36,118 bases of DNA from Akkermansia muciniphila (GCA_945860945.1 CAMASG010000021.1:1-36118), one strand, 5' to 3'; numbered from the stretch's first letter, positions 27,180 through 35,364 are shown. Made by a program: numbers and translations. The notes: generated by a model not told the origin, from the sequence alone.

Positions 27180-30100
27180 CTATTCTACGTAGAGAAACTC
27201 ATTCGTGTTCAACAGCGCGTGGCAAAGATCGGCCAGCGCGGCGCGGCGCGTGTCCACGCTGGTCTCCGCTGCGGGCGCGCCCGCTTGAATATCCAGCCCG
27301 TGGCCGCTGCTGTCGCCCAGCACATCGGGCTTCGCCTCGAATTGCCAGTAGCCGACGGTCGCTTTGTTCACGCCTTCGTTCGTGAAGAGAAGCTGCGCCA
27401 CATCGAGCGCGCCGCGCGAGAGCCGCACGTCGTCCATCAGCCCGTCGAAATAGCTACCCTTGCTGCCGCGCGTGCCGATGGTGAACGGCTGCGTGTTGGC
27501 GAAGCCACCGGCGAGCTGGTGCGCCACCTTCGCCACGAGCAGCGGCTCGTCGTCGTTCGAAAGGTCCTTCACGTAGAAAGCCACTTCGCCCGGCTGACCG
27601 GCGCGCGCCAGCTTCACGGCGGCGGCGAGATAATACGGCTTGTTCAACTGGATGTGCTGGTCGGAGAAGACCGCTTCCTCGCCGAACACGTCATTGGCTT
27701 TTTTGCCAGCGAACTGCAGCACGAGCGTCTGCGGCTTCCGCCGCGATTGCTTGCCGGTGATGCCGAAGGCCCAGCCCGGCTCGCGATTGTCGCCGCTCCA
27801 TTTTCCCGCCACAGTGCGGATCGCGGCGGTATCGTGCACCGAGCGGAGCAGCACGAAAGCTTCGATGGTGAAATCCTCCGCGCCCGGCAATGCCGCCGCG
27901 TGCGGCACGGCGAAGCGCCGCTGCGGACCATCGGGCGCGATCACGGCGGCTTGTCCATCGCGGTACGGGAGCTTGTCGTGCAGGAACGCCGCCTGCGCGG
28001 AACTGGCGAGTGCGGGGCTGATGCGCGCGGGTTGCGCGGCGAGGAACTTCACGGCGAAATCCCGCTGCGCTGCGGTCGGCGCGCGGCCGAAGGCGAGCTC
28101 GTACGCGTGGCTTACGAGCTTCTCCTCGCTTGCGTTCGGACCGCAATCCTTCGAGACGCGATTGGCAAAGGCCTTCGCGCGTTGCAGCATGAACTGGCTG
28201 TTGATGAGCATCAGCGATTGCACCGGCGTAGTCGTCGTGTCGCGCGACGCCGCGCTCTGGAACCAGAGCGGCGCATCGAACACATCGAGCAGGGGGTCGC
28301 GCGTGTTGCGCAGCATCTTGGTGTAGATGGCGCGGTGCGGGTCGCTGGCGTTCACCGCCGGTCCACCGGTTTTCAGGTTCAGCTCGCTGGTGATGGTGAA
28401 GACCGCATCGCGAATCTGCTCGGCATCGAGCCGACGCGTGGTGCCGCGCGCGTAGAACTTGTTCTCGGGATCTTTCGCGTCGCGCGTGGCCGTCGCCGTC
28501 TGGCGATATGTGGCGCTGGTGACGATGAGCCGGTGCAGTTTCTTGAAGCTCCAGCCGTTCTCGATGAACCCGCCCGCGAGCCAATCGAGCAACTCGGGAT
28601 GCGTGGGCGCTTCGCCGAGCTTACCGAAGTCACTCGCGTTCGCGGCGAGGCCGCGGCCGAAATGCTGCTGCCAGAGGCGATTGACAATCACCCGCGCGGT
28701 GAGCGGATTGTCCGGCCGCGTGAGCCATTTCGCCAGCGCCGCGCGGCGGCCGGTGGAATCGAGGTTCGCGGGCAGCGGCGGGATGACGGCGGGCTTGTCG
28801 TCGAGAATGGTCGGGAAACCGGGCGCAATCGGTTCGCCGTTCTTTTTCGGGATGAACACCGGCGGCGCAATGCGGCTCGCGTCGCTCACAGCGAGCACCG
28901 TGGGCAACGGCGCGGGCCGCAGCGCGTCATGCGTGGCGAGCTGCTTGCGCAGCGCGATCACCTTCTCTTTGTCTTCACCCTTCAACTTGCGTTCGAGCCG
29001 GTCGTATTCGTAATAGACCTGCCGATACGCGAGCTCGGCGAGCTGATGCTCCAGCGCCGTGCGCTCGGAAACGGGTTTGAGAATCATCGCCTGAATGTCC
29101 TCGGGGAACTTCTCGATCGCGTCCTTCGTCGCCGCGTTGCGATATTTCGTTTCGATGGATTCGATCTCCGCGCGCAAGCTCGCGGTCTTCTTCTCCCATT
29201 CGGCGCGCTTCGCGGCGTGTGTGCGCTTCTCCGTTTCCGTCGCAGCCACGAGATCCTCGCGCGGCAGGATGGGCGCCAAGAAAGCCTGCAGCCGGAAGTA
29301 ATCTTTTTGGAGAATCGGATCGAACTTGTGGTCGTGACAGCGGGCGCATTGAAGGCCCAGTCCGAGGAAGACATCCGCCGTCGTGTCCGTGATGTCGTTG
29401 AGAATGGTCGTCCACTGGCCGCGCACGTCGCGCAGATTGTATTCGTAAATCCAGTGCCGCAGATAACCGGTGGCGGTGAGCGCGGCGGGATCGCCGGGAA
29501 AGAGTTCGTCGCCCGCGAGTTGCTCCTGCACGAACCGGTCGTACGGCTTGTCGTCGTTGAACGATTGGATGACGTAATCGCGATAACGCCAGGCGTTCGG
29601 ACGGAAATCATCAATGCGATAGCCATCGGAATCGGCGTAGCGCACGAGGTCGAGCCAGTGCCGCGCCCAACGCTCGCCGTATCGCGGACTGGCGAGCAGA
29701 CGGTCCACGAGCGTTTCGTAAGCGTCGGCGGAGCGATCCTTCACGAACGTCTCCACCTCGGCCGGTGACGGCGGCAAGCCCACGAGATCGAAGGAAAGTC
29801 GGCGGATCAAGGCGACACGCGCGGCCTCCGTTGACGGCTTCAGGTTCTCCTTCCGGATTCGAGCGAGAATGAAACGATCAATCTCGTTTCGCGACCACGC
29901 ATCGTCCGCAAGTTTCGCCGGAGCCGTTTTGCGGATCGGCTGGAAAGCCCACCACGCGCGATCTTCATCCGTGATCTTGCCCGTGCGTTTGGCGTGTCCG
30001 TTGGGAACGCTCGAGACCGTCGCCGGCATCGGCGCGCCAGCTTTGATCCATTGCTCGATGGCGGCGACCTGCGCGCTTGTGAGTTGGCCTTTCGGCGGCA

Positions 30101-30398
30101 TTTTCAGCTCGCCCGACTGGCGCACCGCTTGCAGCAGCAGACTCTTCTCCGGTTGGCTGGGGACGATGGCGGGACCGGTCTCGCCACCTTTTAGAATTGA
30201 GGCGGGCGAATCGAGCGCGAGGCCGCCCTTGAACTTATTCTCCGCGTGACTATGACACTTGAAGCAATTCTCGGCGAGGATCGGACGGACGGTTTTCTCG
30301 AAGAGCGCGGCGGAATCGGGCGCGGACTTTTCCGGCGCGGCGAAGGAGACCTTCGCCGTCAGCAACACGGCAAACCAACTGACCACACAGAGCTTCAT
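27180..30398 (-). CDS. PSD1 and cytochrome c domain protein (DUF1549, DUF1553, LamG)
   Basis: A 1072-residue exported protein. After a signal peptide (hydrophobic run LCVVSWFAVLLTAKVSFAA) comes a planctomycete-type cytochrome c domain, with heme motif CFKCH at about 45-49 and KMPPKG as a candidate distal Met. DUF1549 follows (NEIDRFILARI, RRLSFDLVGLPP, YGERWARHWLDLVRYADSDG), then DUF1553 (LTARVIVNRLWQQHFGRGL, NPLLDVFDAP-type segments). A LamG/concanavalin-like module (about 840-1020, TIEAFVLL, DGLMDDVRLSRGAL, VGYWQFEA) is inserted before the last DUF1553 stretch ALADLCHALLNTNEFLYVE. Function is unproven; such genes are linked to complex polysaccharide or carbon breakdown. I chose ATG 30398, with AAAAAGG upstream, over GTG 30425. 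Confidence 0.93.
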   Translation of the reverse strand: MKLCVVSWFAVLLTAKVSFAAPEKSAPDSAALFEKTVRPILAENCFKCHSHAENKFKGGLALDSPASILKGGETGPAIVPSQPEKSLLLQAVRQSGELKMPPKGQLTSAQVAAIEQWIKAGAPMPATVSSVPNGHAKRTGKITDEDRAWWAFQPIRKTAPAKLADDAWSRNEIDRFILARIRKENLKPSTEAARVALIRRLSFDLVGLPPSPAEVETFVKDRSADAYETLVDRLLASPRYGERWARHWLDLVRYADSDGYRIDDFRPNAWRYRDYVIQSFNDDKPYDRFVQEQLAGDELFPGDPAALTATGYLRHWIYEYNLRDVRGQWTTILNDITDTTADVFLGLGLQCARCHDHKFDPILQKDYFRLQAFLAPILPREDLVAATETEKRTHAAKRAEWEKKTASLRAEIESIETKYRNAATKDAIEKFPEDIQAMILKPVSERTALEHQLAELAYRQVYYEYDRLERKLKGEDKEKVIALRKQLATHDALRPAPLPTVLAVSDASRIAPPVFIPKKNGEPIAPGFPTILDDKPAVIPPLPANLDSTGRRAALAKWLTRPDNPLTARVIVNRLWQQHFGRGLAANASDFGKLGEAPTHPELLDWLAGGFIENGWSFKKLHRLIVTSATYRQTATATRDAKDPENKFYARGTTRRLDAEQIRDAVFTITSELNLKTGGPAVNASDPHRAIYTKMLRNTRDPLLDVFDAPLWFQSAASRDTTTTPVQSLMLINSQFMLQRAKAFANRVSKDCGPNASEEKLVSHAYELAFGRAPTAAQRDFAVKFLAAQPARISPALASSAQAAFLHDKLPYRDGQAAVIAPDGPQRRFAVPHAAALPGAEDFTIEAFVLLRSVHDTAAIRTVAGKWSGDNREPGWAFGITGKQSRRKPQTLVLQFAGKKANDVFGEEAVFSDQHIQLNKPYYLAAAVKLARAGQPGEVAFYVKDLSNDDEPLLVAKVAHQLAGGFANTQPFTIGTRGSKGSYFDGLMDDVRLSRGALDVAQLLFTNEGVNKATVGYWQFEAKPDVLGDSSGHGLDIQAGAPAAETSVDTRRAALADLCHALLNTNEFLYVE

Positions 30399-30540
30399 GA
30401 GCAGCCTTTTTCTAGCAGGGGACACACTGTTACGGAAGGTTATTTCCTGACGCTTCTGACAAGGAAAACGATGGCGCGCGCCTCCGCGCGTGGCGAGTCG
30501 ACCTCGGCCAAGCCCTTTAATAAACAGTCCAGCAAGTCAA

Positions 30541-30575
30541 GCCCGTCCCATGCGCGTGTGGGGCGGGCCTTTTTC
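30541..30575 (+). terminator. Strong rho-independent-type hairpin with no gene upstream on its strand
   Basis: GCCCGTCCCA, loop TGCGCGTG, TGGGGCGGGC, then CTTTTTCT. All ten positions pair (one G-T). The T-run is on the plus strand, yet the only gene upstream, PSD1, runs the other way. It may end a small unannotated plus-strand RNA or an antisense transcript. Confidence 0.65.
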
Positions 30576-30685
30576 TGCCCGCGTCGCGTTCTTGAGTAAC
30601 TGAAAATGGACGCGGTGGAGGGGCGATTTCTCGTGTGTACGAAGTGCGGCTTTAAGGTGGAGGGATTAACGGGAGTTGCGGGCCT

Positions 30686-30910
30686 ATGGATAGTAATGAC
30701 ATGAAGAATTTCACCGCGGTCGTGGAGCGTGACTCCGTTACCGGCCTGCTCGTCGGTCACGTCCCGGGCTTTCCTGGTGCGCACACGCAGGCGGAGTCGC
30801 TTGATGAACTGAACGCCAACCTCCGCGAGGTCATTGCGATGTTGCTGGAAGATGGCGAGCCCACCTTGGAATCCGAGTTCATCGGCACGCAAAGTGTCGC
30901 CGTGTCTTGA
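30686..30910 (+). CDS. hicB: HicB family antitoxin
   Basis: A 74-residue protein with the partial RNase H-like fold of HicB: FTAVVERDSVTGLLVGHVPG, FPGAHTQAESLDELNANL and REVIAMLLEDGEPTLESEF, the family core (key: PGFPGAHTQ and LDEL). HicB antitoxins neutralise the HicA mRNA-cleaving toxin and often repress their own promoter. The adjoining hicA starts 2 bases after the stop, so the two are co-transcribed. This short form lacks a C-terminal DNA-binding domain, so any autorepression may need another factor. GGGAG about 11 bases upstream is a possible ribosome-binding site; an in-frame ATG lies at 30701. Confidence 0.87.
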   Translation: MDSNDMKNFTAVVERDSVTGLLVGHVPGFPGAHTQAESLDELNANLREVIAMLLEDGEPTLESEFIGTQSVAVS

Positions 30911-30912
30911 GC

Positions 30913-31138
30913 ATGGGCGCGATTCCCCTCCTCAAGCCCGCGGAGGTCTGGCGTTTGTTGGAGCGACTGGGCTTTGTGCCGGTACGGCAGCGCGGGTCGC
31001 ACGTCCAGTATCGGCATCCCGACGGACGGGGGGAAGACGGTGCCGCTCCACAAAGGCGGTGATATCGCCCCGCCATTGCTCCGGCAGATTGCTCGGGACA
31101 TCGGACTCACCGTCGAAGAACTGTTGGGGCGGAGTTGA
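30913..31138 (+). pseudogene. hicA: hicA toxin gene, frameshifted in a run of six G
   Basis: The 226-base stretch is not a multiple of three. From the ATG at 30913 the frame encodes a HicA start (LLERLGFVPVRQRGSHVQY with active-site His30 in GSH), then after PDGRG at the G6 run (31028-31033) it drifts and stops at 31062, giving 49 residues. Removing one G restores PDGRGKTVPLHKGGD and a complete end (IAPPLLRQIARDIGLTVEEL) to the TGA at 31136-31138, 74 residues in all, the normal HicA length. So either the toxin is inactivated (usual for addiction toxins), the run varies in length, or it is a sequencing error. It follows hicB by 2 bases. The conserved C-terminal domain is lost in the frame as given. 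Confidence 0.85.
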
Positions 31139-31177
31139 GCGAGAGTCCCTCGCAGTTCAATCGGCTGCGGCAAATCT

Positions 31178-32461
31178 TCAACCCCACAGACCCTTCAGCT
31201 TCTCCTTCTCCGTCAAGCCCAGCGGGAACTTCTTCGCGTGCGCGTGGTCGGCGATGCCCGCGTATTCGCGCAACGCCTCGTGGATGTGCTCGGGGCGGAT
31301 CTTGATGCCTTTGTCCTTGTCGAGTGCGAGCGACTGCGGGTTCAGCGCGACGCCGAACTGCTTCTCGTCCGTCGCGCCGAGGACGCGGTTGCCCTTGATG
31401 CCGGGGCCGAGGAACATGATGGAGCCGATGGACCAGTGGTCTTTGCCGTTGCCTTTGTTATAGGTCGGCGTGCGGCCCATCTCGCTCTGGATGACGATGA
31501 CAAGCTTGTCGCGAATCTTCAGCGCCTCGGCGCGGCGGATGACGTAGGCGATGCCGGCGAGAAACTCCGGGATGAGCTTCATCTGGTCCACGTCGTTGTT
31601 CTGATGGCTGTCGAACTGGCCGATGCTCAAGTTCGCCGAAACGCACACGCCCGCCTTGAACGACGCCAGCGCAATCTCCGCCTGCTGCGCGAGGCGTTCC
31701 TTCGGCACGTTCGTGGGAATGTGCGGCGTCACGCGTGCCATCGTCTTCGAGTTCACCTGTGCCGCGTAGAGCATGGACTCCGCGCGCTCCTGGCGCGGCA
31801 GCAAGGGCAGCGCGCTCCGCAGCTCGCGCTGTTCCGCCAGCGCCTGCTCGATGCGCGTGAGCGCGAAGTCCTCATGATACGGCGAGCGGATGTTGCCCTC
31901 GATGTGGTCCGCGTTCGCGATTTTCTGGAGCGACGGCAGGTAAGGCACGCGGGACATCGCGACGACATTGCCCGTGGCCGAGTAGTTGCCGAACGTGAGG
32001 AACGACAGCGGGCAAGTCGGTCCCTTCGCGGCGGCGGCGAGCGCGGCGAAGGTCGGATACGCGAGGCTGTCGAGTTTGCCCGTGGCCATGTAGCGCGCGC
32101 CGGGCGAGTGATTGTTCACCGAGTAATCGAGGCCGTTGAACGTGAGCAACTCGCTGCCGAACTCCCCGTAGAACTCCTCGTTGCTCATGCCGCCGGACTT
32201 ATGCTTGGCCGTCGGCGCGAACTTGTGCGCGCCCTTCGTGAGGATGTCGCCCTCCTTGTAGAGGCGGTTCATTTCGTTGATGCCCTTGGGGTCCATCAAG
32301 TAGGTCGTGTCCCAGCCGCCCGAGGCGTTGAAGACGATGTAAAACGGCCCCTCGTAAGGCGGCTCCTCCTTCACCGCCGCGCGCAAGAGCGAGGTGAAGC
32401 CGCCGGGGCAAGCGAAGCCAAGCCCGGCAAGACCGCAGAGTTTCAGGAAGTCGCGACGCAT
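31178..32461 (-). CDS. DUF1501 domain-containing exported protein (second copy)
   Basis: A 427-residue protein with a twin-arginine signal (MRRDFLKLCGLAGLG) starting at the ATG at 32461. The open frame extends 22 residues further to 32527, but these lack signal-like sequence before the Tat motif. DUF1501 core segments are FYIVFNASGGWDTTYLMDP, QFDSHQNNDVDQMK and VIVIQSEMGRTPTYNKGNGK followed by DHW, the metal-site signature. It is divergent from the 25237-26676 copy (short shared motifs only: EMGRTP versus EFGRTP). It is not beside a PSD1 gene, which is unusual, since its neighbours are hicBA and a repeat-rich gap. The activity is unknown. Confidence 0.92.
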   Translation of the reverse strand: MRRDFLKLCGLAGLGFACPGGFTSLLRAAVKEEPPYEGPFYIVFNASGGWDTTYLMDPKGINEMNRLYKEGDILTKGAHKFAPTAKHKSGGMSNEEFYGEFGSELLTFNGLDYSVNNHSPGARYMATGKLDSLAYPTFAALAAAAKGPTCPLSFLTFGNYSATGNVVAMSRVPYLPSLQKIANADHIEGNIRSPYHEDFALTRIEQALAEQRELRSALPLLPRQERAESMLYAAQVNSKTMARVTPHIPTNVPKERLAQQAEIALASFKAGVCVSANLSIGQFDSHQNNDVDQMKLIPEFLAGIAYVIRRAEALKIRDKLVIVIQSEMGRTPTYNKGNGKDHWSIGSIMFLGPGIKGNRVLGATDEKQFGVALNPQSLALDKDKGIKIRPEHIHEALREYAGIADHAHAKKFPLGLTEKEKLKGLWG

Positions 32462-32606
32462 AAAAAATCTGCCGTGTTCGACGCTGCTACACCCGCTGGC
32501 CGTCAAGAAATGCACCGCCGATTTCAAAAACCCCGGAATAAGTATTGACCCGGTGCATCTCCTTTGTCGTTATCAATAAATTGATGTCCCCGGTTCGAAA
32601 AATTTC

Positions 32607-32650
32607 CCGCCTTTCCGCCTTTCCGCCTTTCCGCCTTTCCGCCTTTCCGC
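32607..32650. repeat. Tandem 8-bp repeat, unit CCGCCTTT, 5.5 copies
   Basis: Five uninterrupted perfect copies from 32607 followed by CCGC. It lies about 145 bases upstream of the divergently placed DUF1501 start and near the palindromic element. Perfect short tandem repeats of this type are prone to slippage. It is not inside a supported gene. Confidence 0.9.
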
Positions 32651-32677
32651 GCGGACGCCGGAGCTCTCTTCCCCGGT

Positions 32678-32741
32678 AGGGCTGACCTGCGGTCGGCCTC
32701 GTCCCTCCATTCAGATTTCCGAGGACGCGAACAGCGCGTCC
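32678..32741 (-). repeat. REP-like palindromic element, copy 1 (two hairpins)
   Basis: Two hairpins. The first is a perfect GGACGCG, AACAG, CGCGTCC (32723-32741). The second is GGCTGACC, TGC, GGTCGGCC (32680-32698, one G-T wobble). Read on the minus strand, the second hairpin and its flanks (ACGAGGCCG, CGCAG, GCCCTACC) match the element at 35451-35480 on the plus strand. Confidence 0.75.
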
Positions 32742-32952
32742 CTACCCACCGTCCCGTCCGACCCTTGCTCCTTCGCCGGAGGGGCGCTGTCGGTTCGAGC
32801 GGCTCGGTTCGGTCCGGCGGGAACGGGCCTGGCGGGCCTGCCACCTCGGGTTCGGTTGCCCGGAAAGATGCTGTCGTGGTGCGATCAAAACCGGACAGCA
32901 CCGTGAAATCAATAACCGGACAGACACTCTCAACCAGCAAAGCCCCCCAACC

Positions 32953-33495
32953 ATGACATTCCAAAACGCGAATCCAAACGGCCACATGCCACCACGAGCG
33001 CCGCGTGGGCCACGCCCCGGCCTCGCCTTGGCAGGAAGTGCGCTGGTGAGCTTGAGCGCCGTATTCTCCAGCCTCCTCCCAGCGAGGGCGGCGGACTTTG
33101 TTCTCACCAGCTTCTCCGCCCAGCCCTTGGCGGGCCAGGCCATGACGAATGCCACCGGACAGTTCAGCATCGTGCAGCCAAGACTGGGATGGGCTGATAC
33201 TCGCGCCACCGGTGGCAACCTCACCCTCGCGAGCCTCTCGCTCAATGTCATCCTCATGCAGCAAACGCACGCGCCCCGGCTCCTGCTCACCGGCCGGGGC
33301 AGTTCGACCCGTATCGATTGGCAGGAAGGGCCGGGCATGCAGGGATTCATCCTCCAGAAAAACCTCACCCTCCAGCCGGGGGGCTGGTCGCCCGCTTCCA
33401 GCATTGAGCTGGGCTTGGACGGCCTGCGCCGCCACGCCCTGAACCCCGCGACCAACACCTCCTCCGCCGTCTTTTATCGTCTCGTTAAACCCTGA
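32953..33495 (+). CDS. Secreted protein of unknown function, partner of the collagen-like gene
   Basis: A 180-residue protein with a long N-region rich in Arg/Pro, then a signal peptide (LALAGSALVSLSAVFSSLL, cleavage near ARA). The body is beta-rich (FVLTSFSAQPLAGQAM). The C-terminal part (WQEGPGMQGFILQKNLTLQP, then NPATNTSSAVFYRLVKP) follows the layout I know from secreted Verrucomicrobial proteins, an LQ-start and a terminal FYRL-type motif, thought to serve secretion or folding. It lies 14 bases before the collagen-like gene on the same strand, so the two probably form one transcript. The opposite-strand frame of 303 residues across this region is rejected: it has no signal peptide or domain and mirrors the GC bias. 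Confidence 0.75.
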   Translation: MTFQNANPNGHMPPRAPRGPRPGLALAGSALVSLSAVFSSLLPARAADFVLTSFSAQPLAGQAMTNATGQFSIVQPRLGWADTRATGGNLTLASLSLNVILMQQTHAPRLLLTGRGSSTRIDWQEGPGMQGFILQKNLTLQPGGWSPASSIELGLDGLRRHALNPATNTSSAVFYRLVKP

Positions 33496-33509
33496 GCCAG
33501 CATCGCACT

Positions 33510-35189
33510 ATGAAATCACTCGTCCTCTTTTTCACCGCCCTCGTCGGCACCTGTTCCGTCCTCGCCCAATCGGCCAGCCTCACCTTCCAAGGCCAGTTGG
33601 GCGATTCCGGTCGTCCGGCCTCCGGCAACTACGACTTCGTCTTCAGGCTGTTTGATGCCGCCGCCAACGGCAGTGAAGTAGCTTTGTCCTTTGCCGCCCC
33701 CAATGTGGTGGTCACCAATGGCTATTTCACCGCGCAGGTGGATTTCGGCGCGAACGCCTTTGCCGGCGGAGCCCGCTGGGTTCAAGTAGAGGTCCGGACG
33801 AACGGCAGTGTGGCCGCCTTCTCACCGCTTCTGCCGCGCCAAGCCTTGGGCGCGGTGCCTTACGCGCTCTATGCCCTGAACGGCAGTCCCGGCCCACAAG
33901 GTCCGCAGGGAACCCTCGGCCCGGCGGGTGCCACCGGCCCGCAAGGCTCACAGGGTTTGCTGGGCTTGACCGGGGCTGCCGGGCCGGCCGGCGTCGTGGG
34001 GCCGCAGGGGCCCAAAGGCTTGGTGTTCCGGGGAGCTTGGAACCCGGCCACCAGCTACGTGCTCGATGATGCAGTAGCCTCCGGTGGTTCGGCTTGGCTG
34101 GCCAAGCGCGGCAACAGCAACATCACACCGATCGAAGGTGCAGATTGGACTCTGCTTTCCCAAAAAGGTGACGCCGGAACTGCCGGCCCCGCCGGGCCGC
34201 AAGGTCTGCAGGGCGTGACCGGGCTCGCCGGAGCTGCGGGGTCTCAAGGCCCGCAGGGCATTCAAGGCCCGGTTGGTCTGACGGGACCACAGGGTGCAGC
34301 AGGCGTGGCCGATGCCCAGACACTCAGCAACCTTGCTCGTCTGGATGTGCCAGACACTGCGACTCAGGCGACTGCCGCCGCGATTGTAACCGCAGGGTTT
34401 ATCACGGGGGTAACTGTCACAGGTCAGGGCAATGGCTACACGACCCAACCGACCATCACCATCACTGACCCGGCTGGCTCTGGAGCTGTGCTCAATCCAA
34501 TCATTTCAAATTCAAAACTGATCGGAATAACCGTCTCCAGCCCAGGTAGCGGATATGTTAATCCACAGGTAATAATTGGGCAGCCAAGTCCCTATCGCAT
34601 TCAGACATTCTCGACCGATAACAATTTTACCGGAAACAACGTGTTTAATGGAAAGTTCATTGGAGACGGATCGCTGATAACGAATTCGGTGACCCGGTTT
34701 GTCACAAACACGCATTTCTACGTAAGCACAAGAGCAAGTGGACAGCAATTGGAAGATGAAGTTGTCAGCCGATTCGATGATGCTGGCGGAGTTCCAACTG
34801 GAAACAGCAGTTCTCGGCATCGAGGACTTATTCGCTTTCCAGCATTCCCATGCACAATAAAGAGTTTATCTGTTCGCGACGTAATTACAGCTGCGCTTCC
34901 TGCGAGTGGTGGGCGTCTTAGGATTTCTATTCATAAGGCCGATGCGGATGGAGTTAGCGTATTAGTCACCCATAGATTTTCCAATCTAGGAGCTCCTGGA
35001 GGGGAGGTGACTGTGGATGATGTTGCGGTTGCTCCTACTGGCCCGTATGATCAAATAAAGCAATACAGCATAGAGCATATCGTTAAAAAAGACTCGGTTT
35101 ACTATATTGAAATCACCCAAGAACAATTTAATCTAGTTGGGCGGCCTGAGATTTGGATCGGCGATTTCAAGTTGATCATCGCATATTGA
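33510..35189 (+). CDS. Secreted collagen-like triple-helix-repeat protein
   Basis: A 559-residue protein with a signal peptide (about 1-19) and an N-terminal beta domain with LTFQGQLGDSGRPASGNYDF, often seen in exported fibre proteins (about 24-118). It also has two Gly-X-Y collagen-like runs (about 130-172 and 220-266: GPQGPQGTLGPAGATGPQG, GPAGPQGLQGVTGLAGAAG). Between them is a small carbohydrate-binding-like module (GAWNPATSYVLDDAVASGG). Later come GYTTQPTITITDP and GSGYVNPQVIIGQP repeats, then an unrecognised C-terminal domain. It should be a surface fibre or adhesin. From about 34500 the DNA is much more AT-rich than the collagen part (37-38% versus 75% GC in sampled 60-base rows), suggesting the C-terminus was acquired by recombination. 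Confidence 0.88.
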   Translation: MKSLVLFFTALVGTCSVLAQSASLTFQGQLGDSGRPASGNYDFVFRLFDAAANGSEVALSFAAPNVVVTNGYFTAQVDFGANAFAGGARWVQVEVRTNGSVAAFSPLLPRQALGAVPYALYALNGSPGPQGPQGTLGPAGATGPQGSQGLLGLTGAAGPAGVVGPQGPKGLVFRGAWNPATSYVLDDAVASGGSAWLAKRGNSNITPIEGADWTLLSQKGDAGTAGPAGPQGLQGVTGLAGAAGSQGPQGIQGPVGLTGPQGAAGVADAQTLSNLARLDVPDTATQATAAAIVTAGFITGVTVTGQGNGYTTQPTITITDPAGSGAVLNPIISNSKLIGITVSSPGSGYVNPQVIIGQPSPYRIQTFSTDNNFTGNNVFNGKFIGDGSLITNSVTRFVTNTHFYVSTRASGQQLEDEVVSRFDDAGGVPTGNSSSRHRGLIRFPAFPCTIKSLSVRDVITAALPASGGRLRISIHKADADGVSVLVTHRFSNLGAPGGEVTVDDVAVAPTGPYDQIKQYSIEHIVKKDSVYYIEITQEQFNLVGRPEIWIGDFKLIIAY

Positions 35190-35364
35190 TTCGTGCGGGA
35201 GTGCGCTTGAAGCCCTTATTTCGCGCCTCCTCCAAGCGCTCTACGAGTGCTGACCCAAGCGAGTCGCGCAACTCACGGCCGGGGCGTTTGCACTGCATCT
35301 GGCGTTGGCGTTGGCCTTGCAGCGCGGCGTGCTGGCCGATGCGCCCAACCCAGAGCGGAAGTGA
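35188..35364 (+). pseudogene. Possible remnant of an unknown gene with one in-frame stop
   Basis: One frame reads a protein-like sequence: ALEALISRLLQALYEC, a TGA at 35251-35253, PKRVAQLTAGAFALHLAL, then QRGVLADAPNPERK and a stop at 35362. It has no start codon or ribosome-binding site. It may be a decayed gene end or chance; I cannot name a family. Confidence 0.25.

Larger units (their letters stand above)
32462..32952. other. Gene-poor stretch with repeats, no supported coding region
   Basis: About 490 bases. It holds the 8-base tandem repeat (32607-32650), two hairpins of a palindromic element (32680-32741) and a G/C-rich stretch in which ACCGGACAG occurs twice (about 32889 and 32918). 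Minus-strand frames through here lack any signal or domain. The promoter of the downstream cassette should lie here, but I cannot place it. Confidence 0.6.

Noticed and set aside
26898-29768. Plus-strand open frame of 956 residues
   Set aside because: It lies antisense to PSD1, whose heme, DUF1549, DUF1553 and LamG segments are clear. The frame is rich in Arg/Ala/Val from reversed GC-biased codons and has no domain.
30426-30540. Possible tRNA ahead of the orphan terminator
   Set aside because: No T-loop, acceptor pairing or anticodon stem could be drawn.
32524-33435. Minus-strand open frame of 303 residues
   Set aside because: It crosses tandem and palindromic repeats and overlaps the plus-strand secreted protein gene, which has a signal peptide and a close downstream partner.
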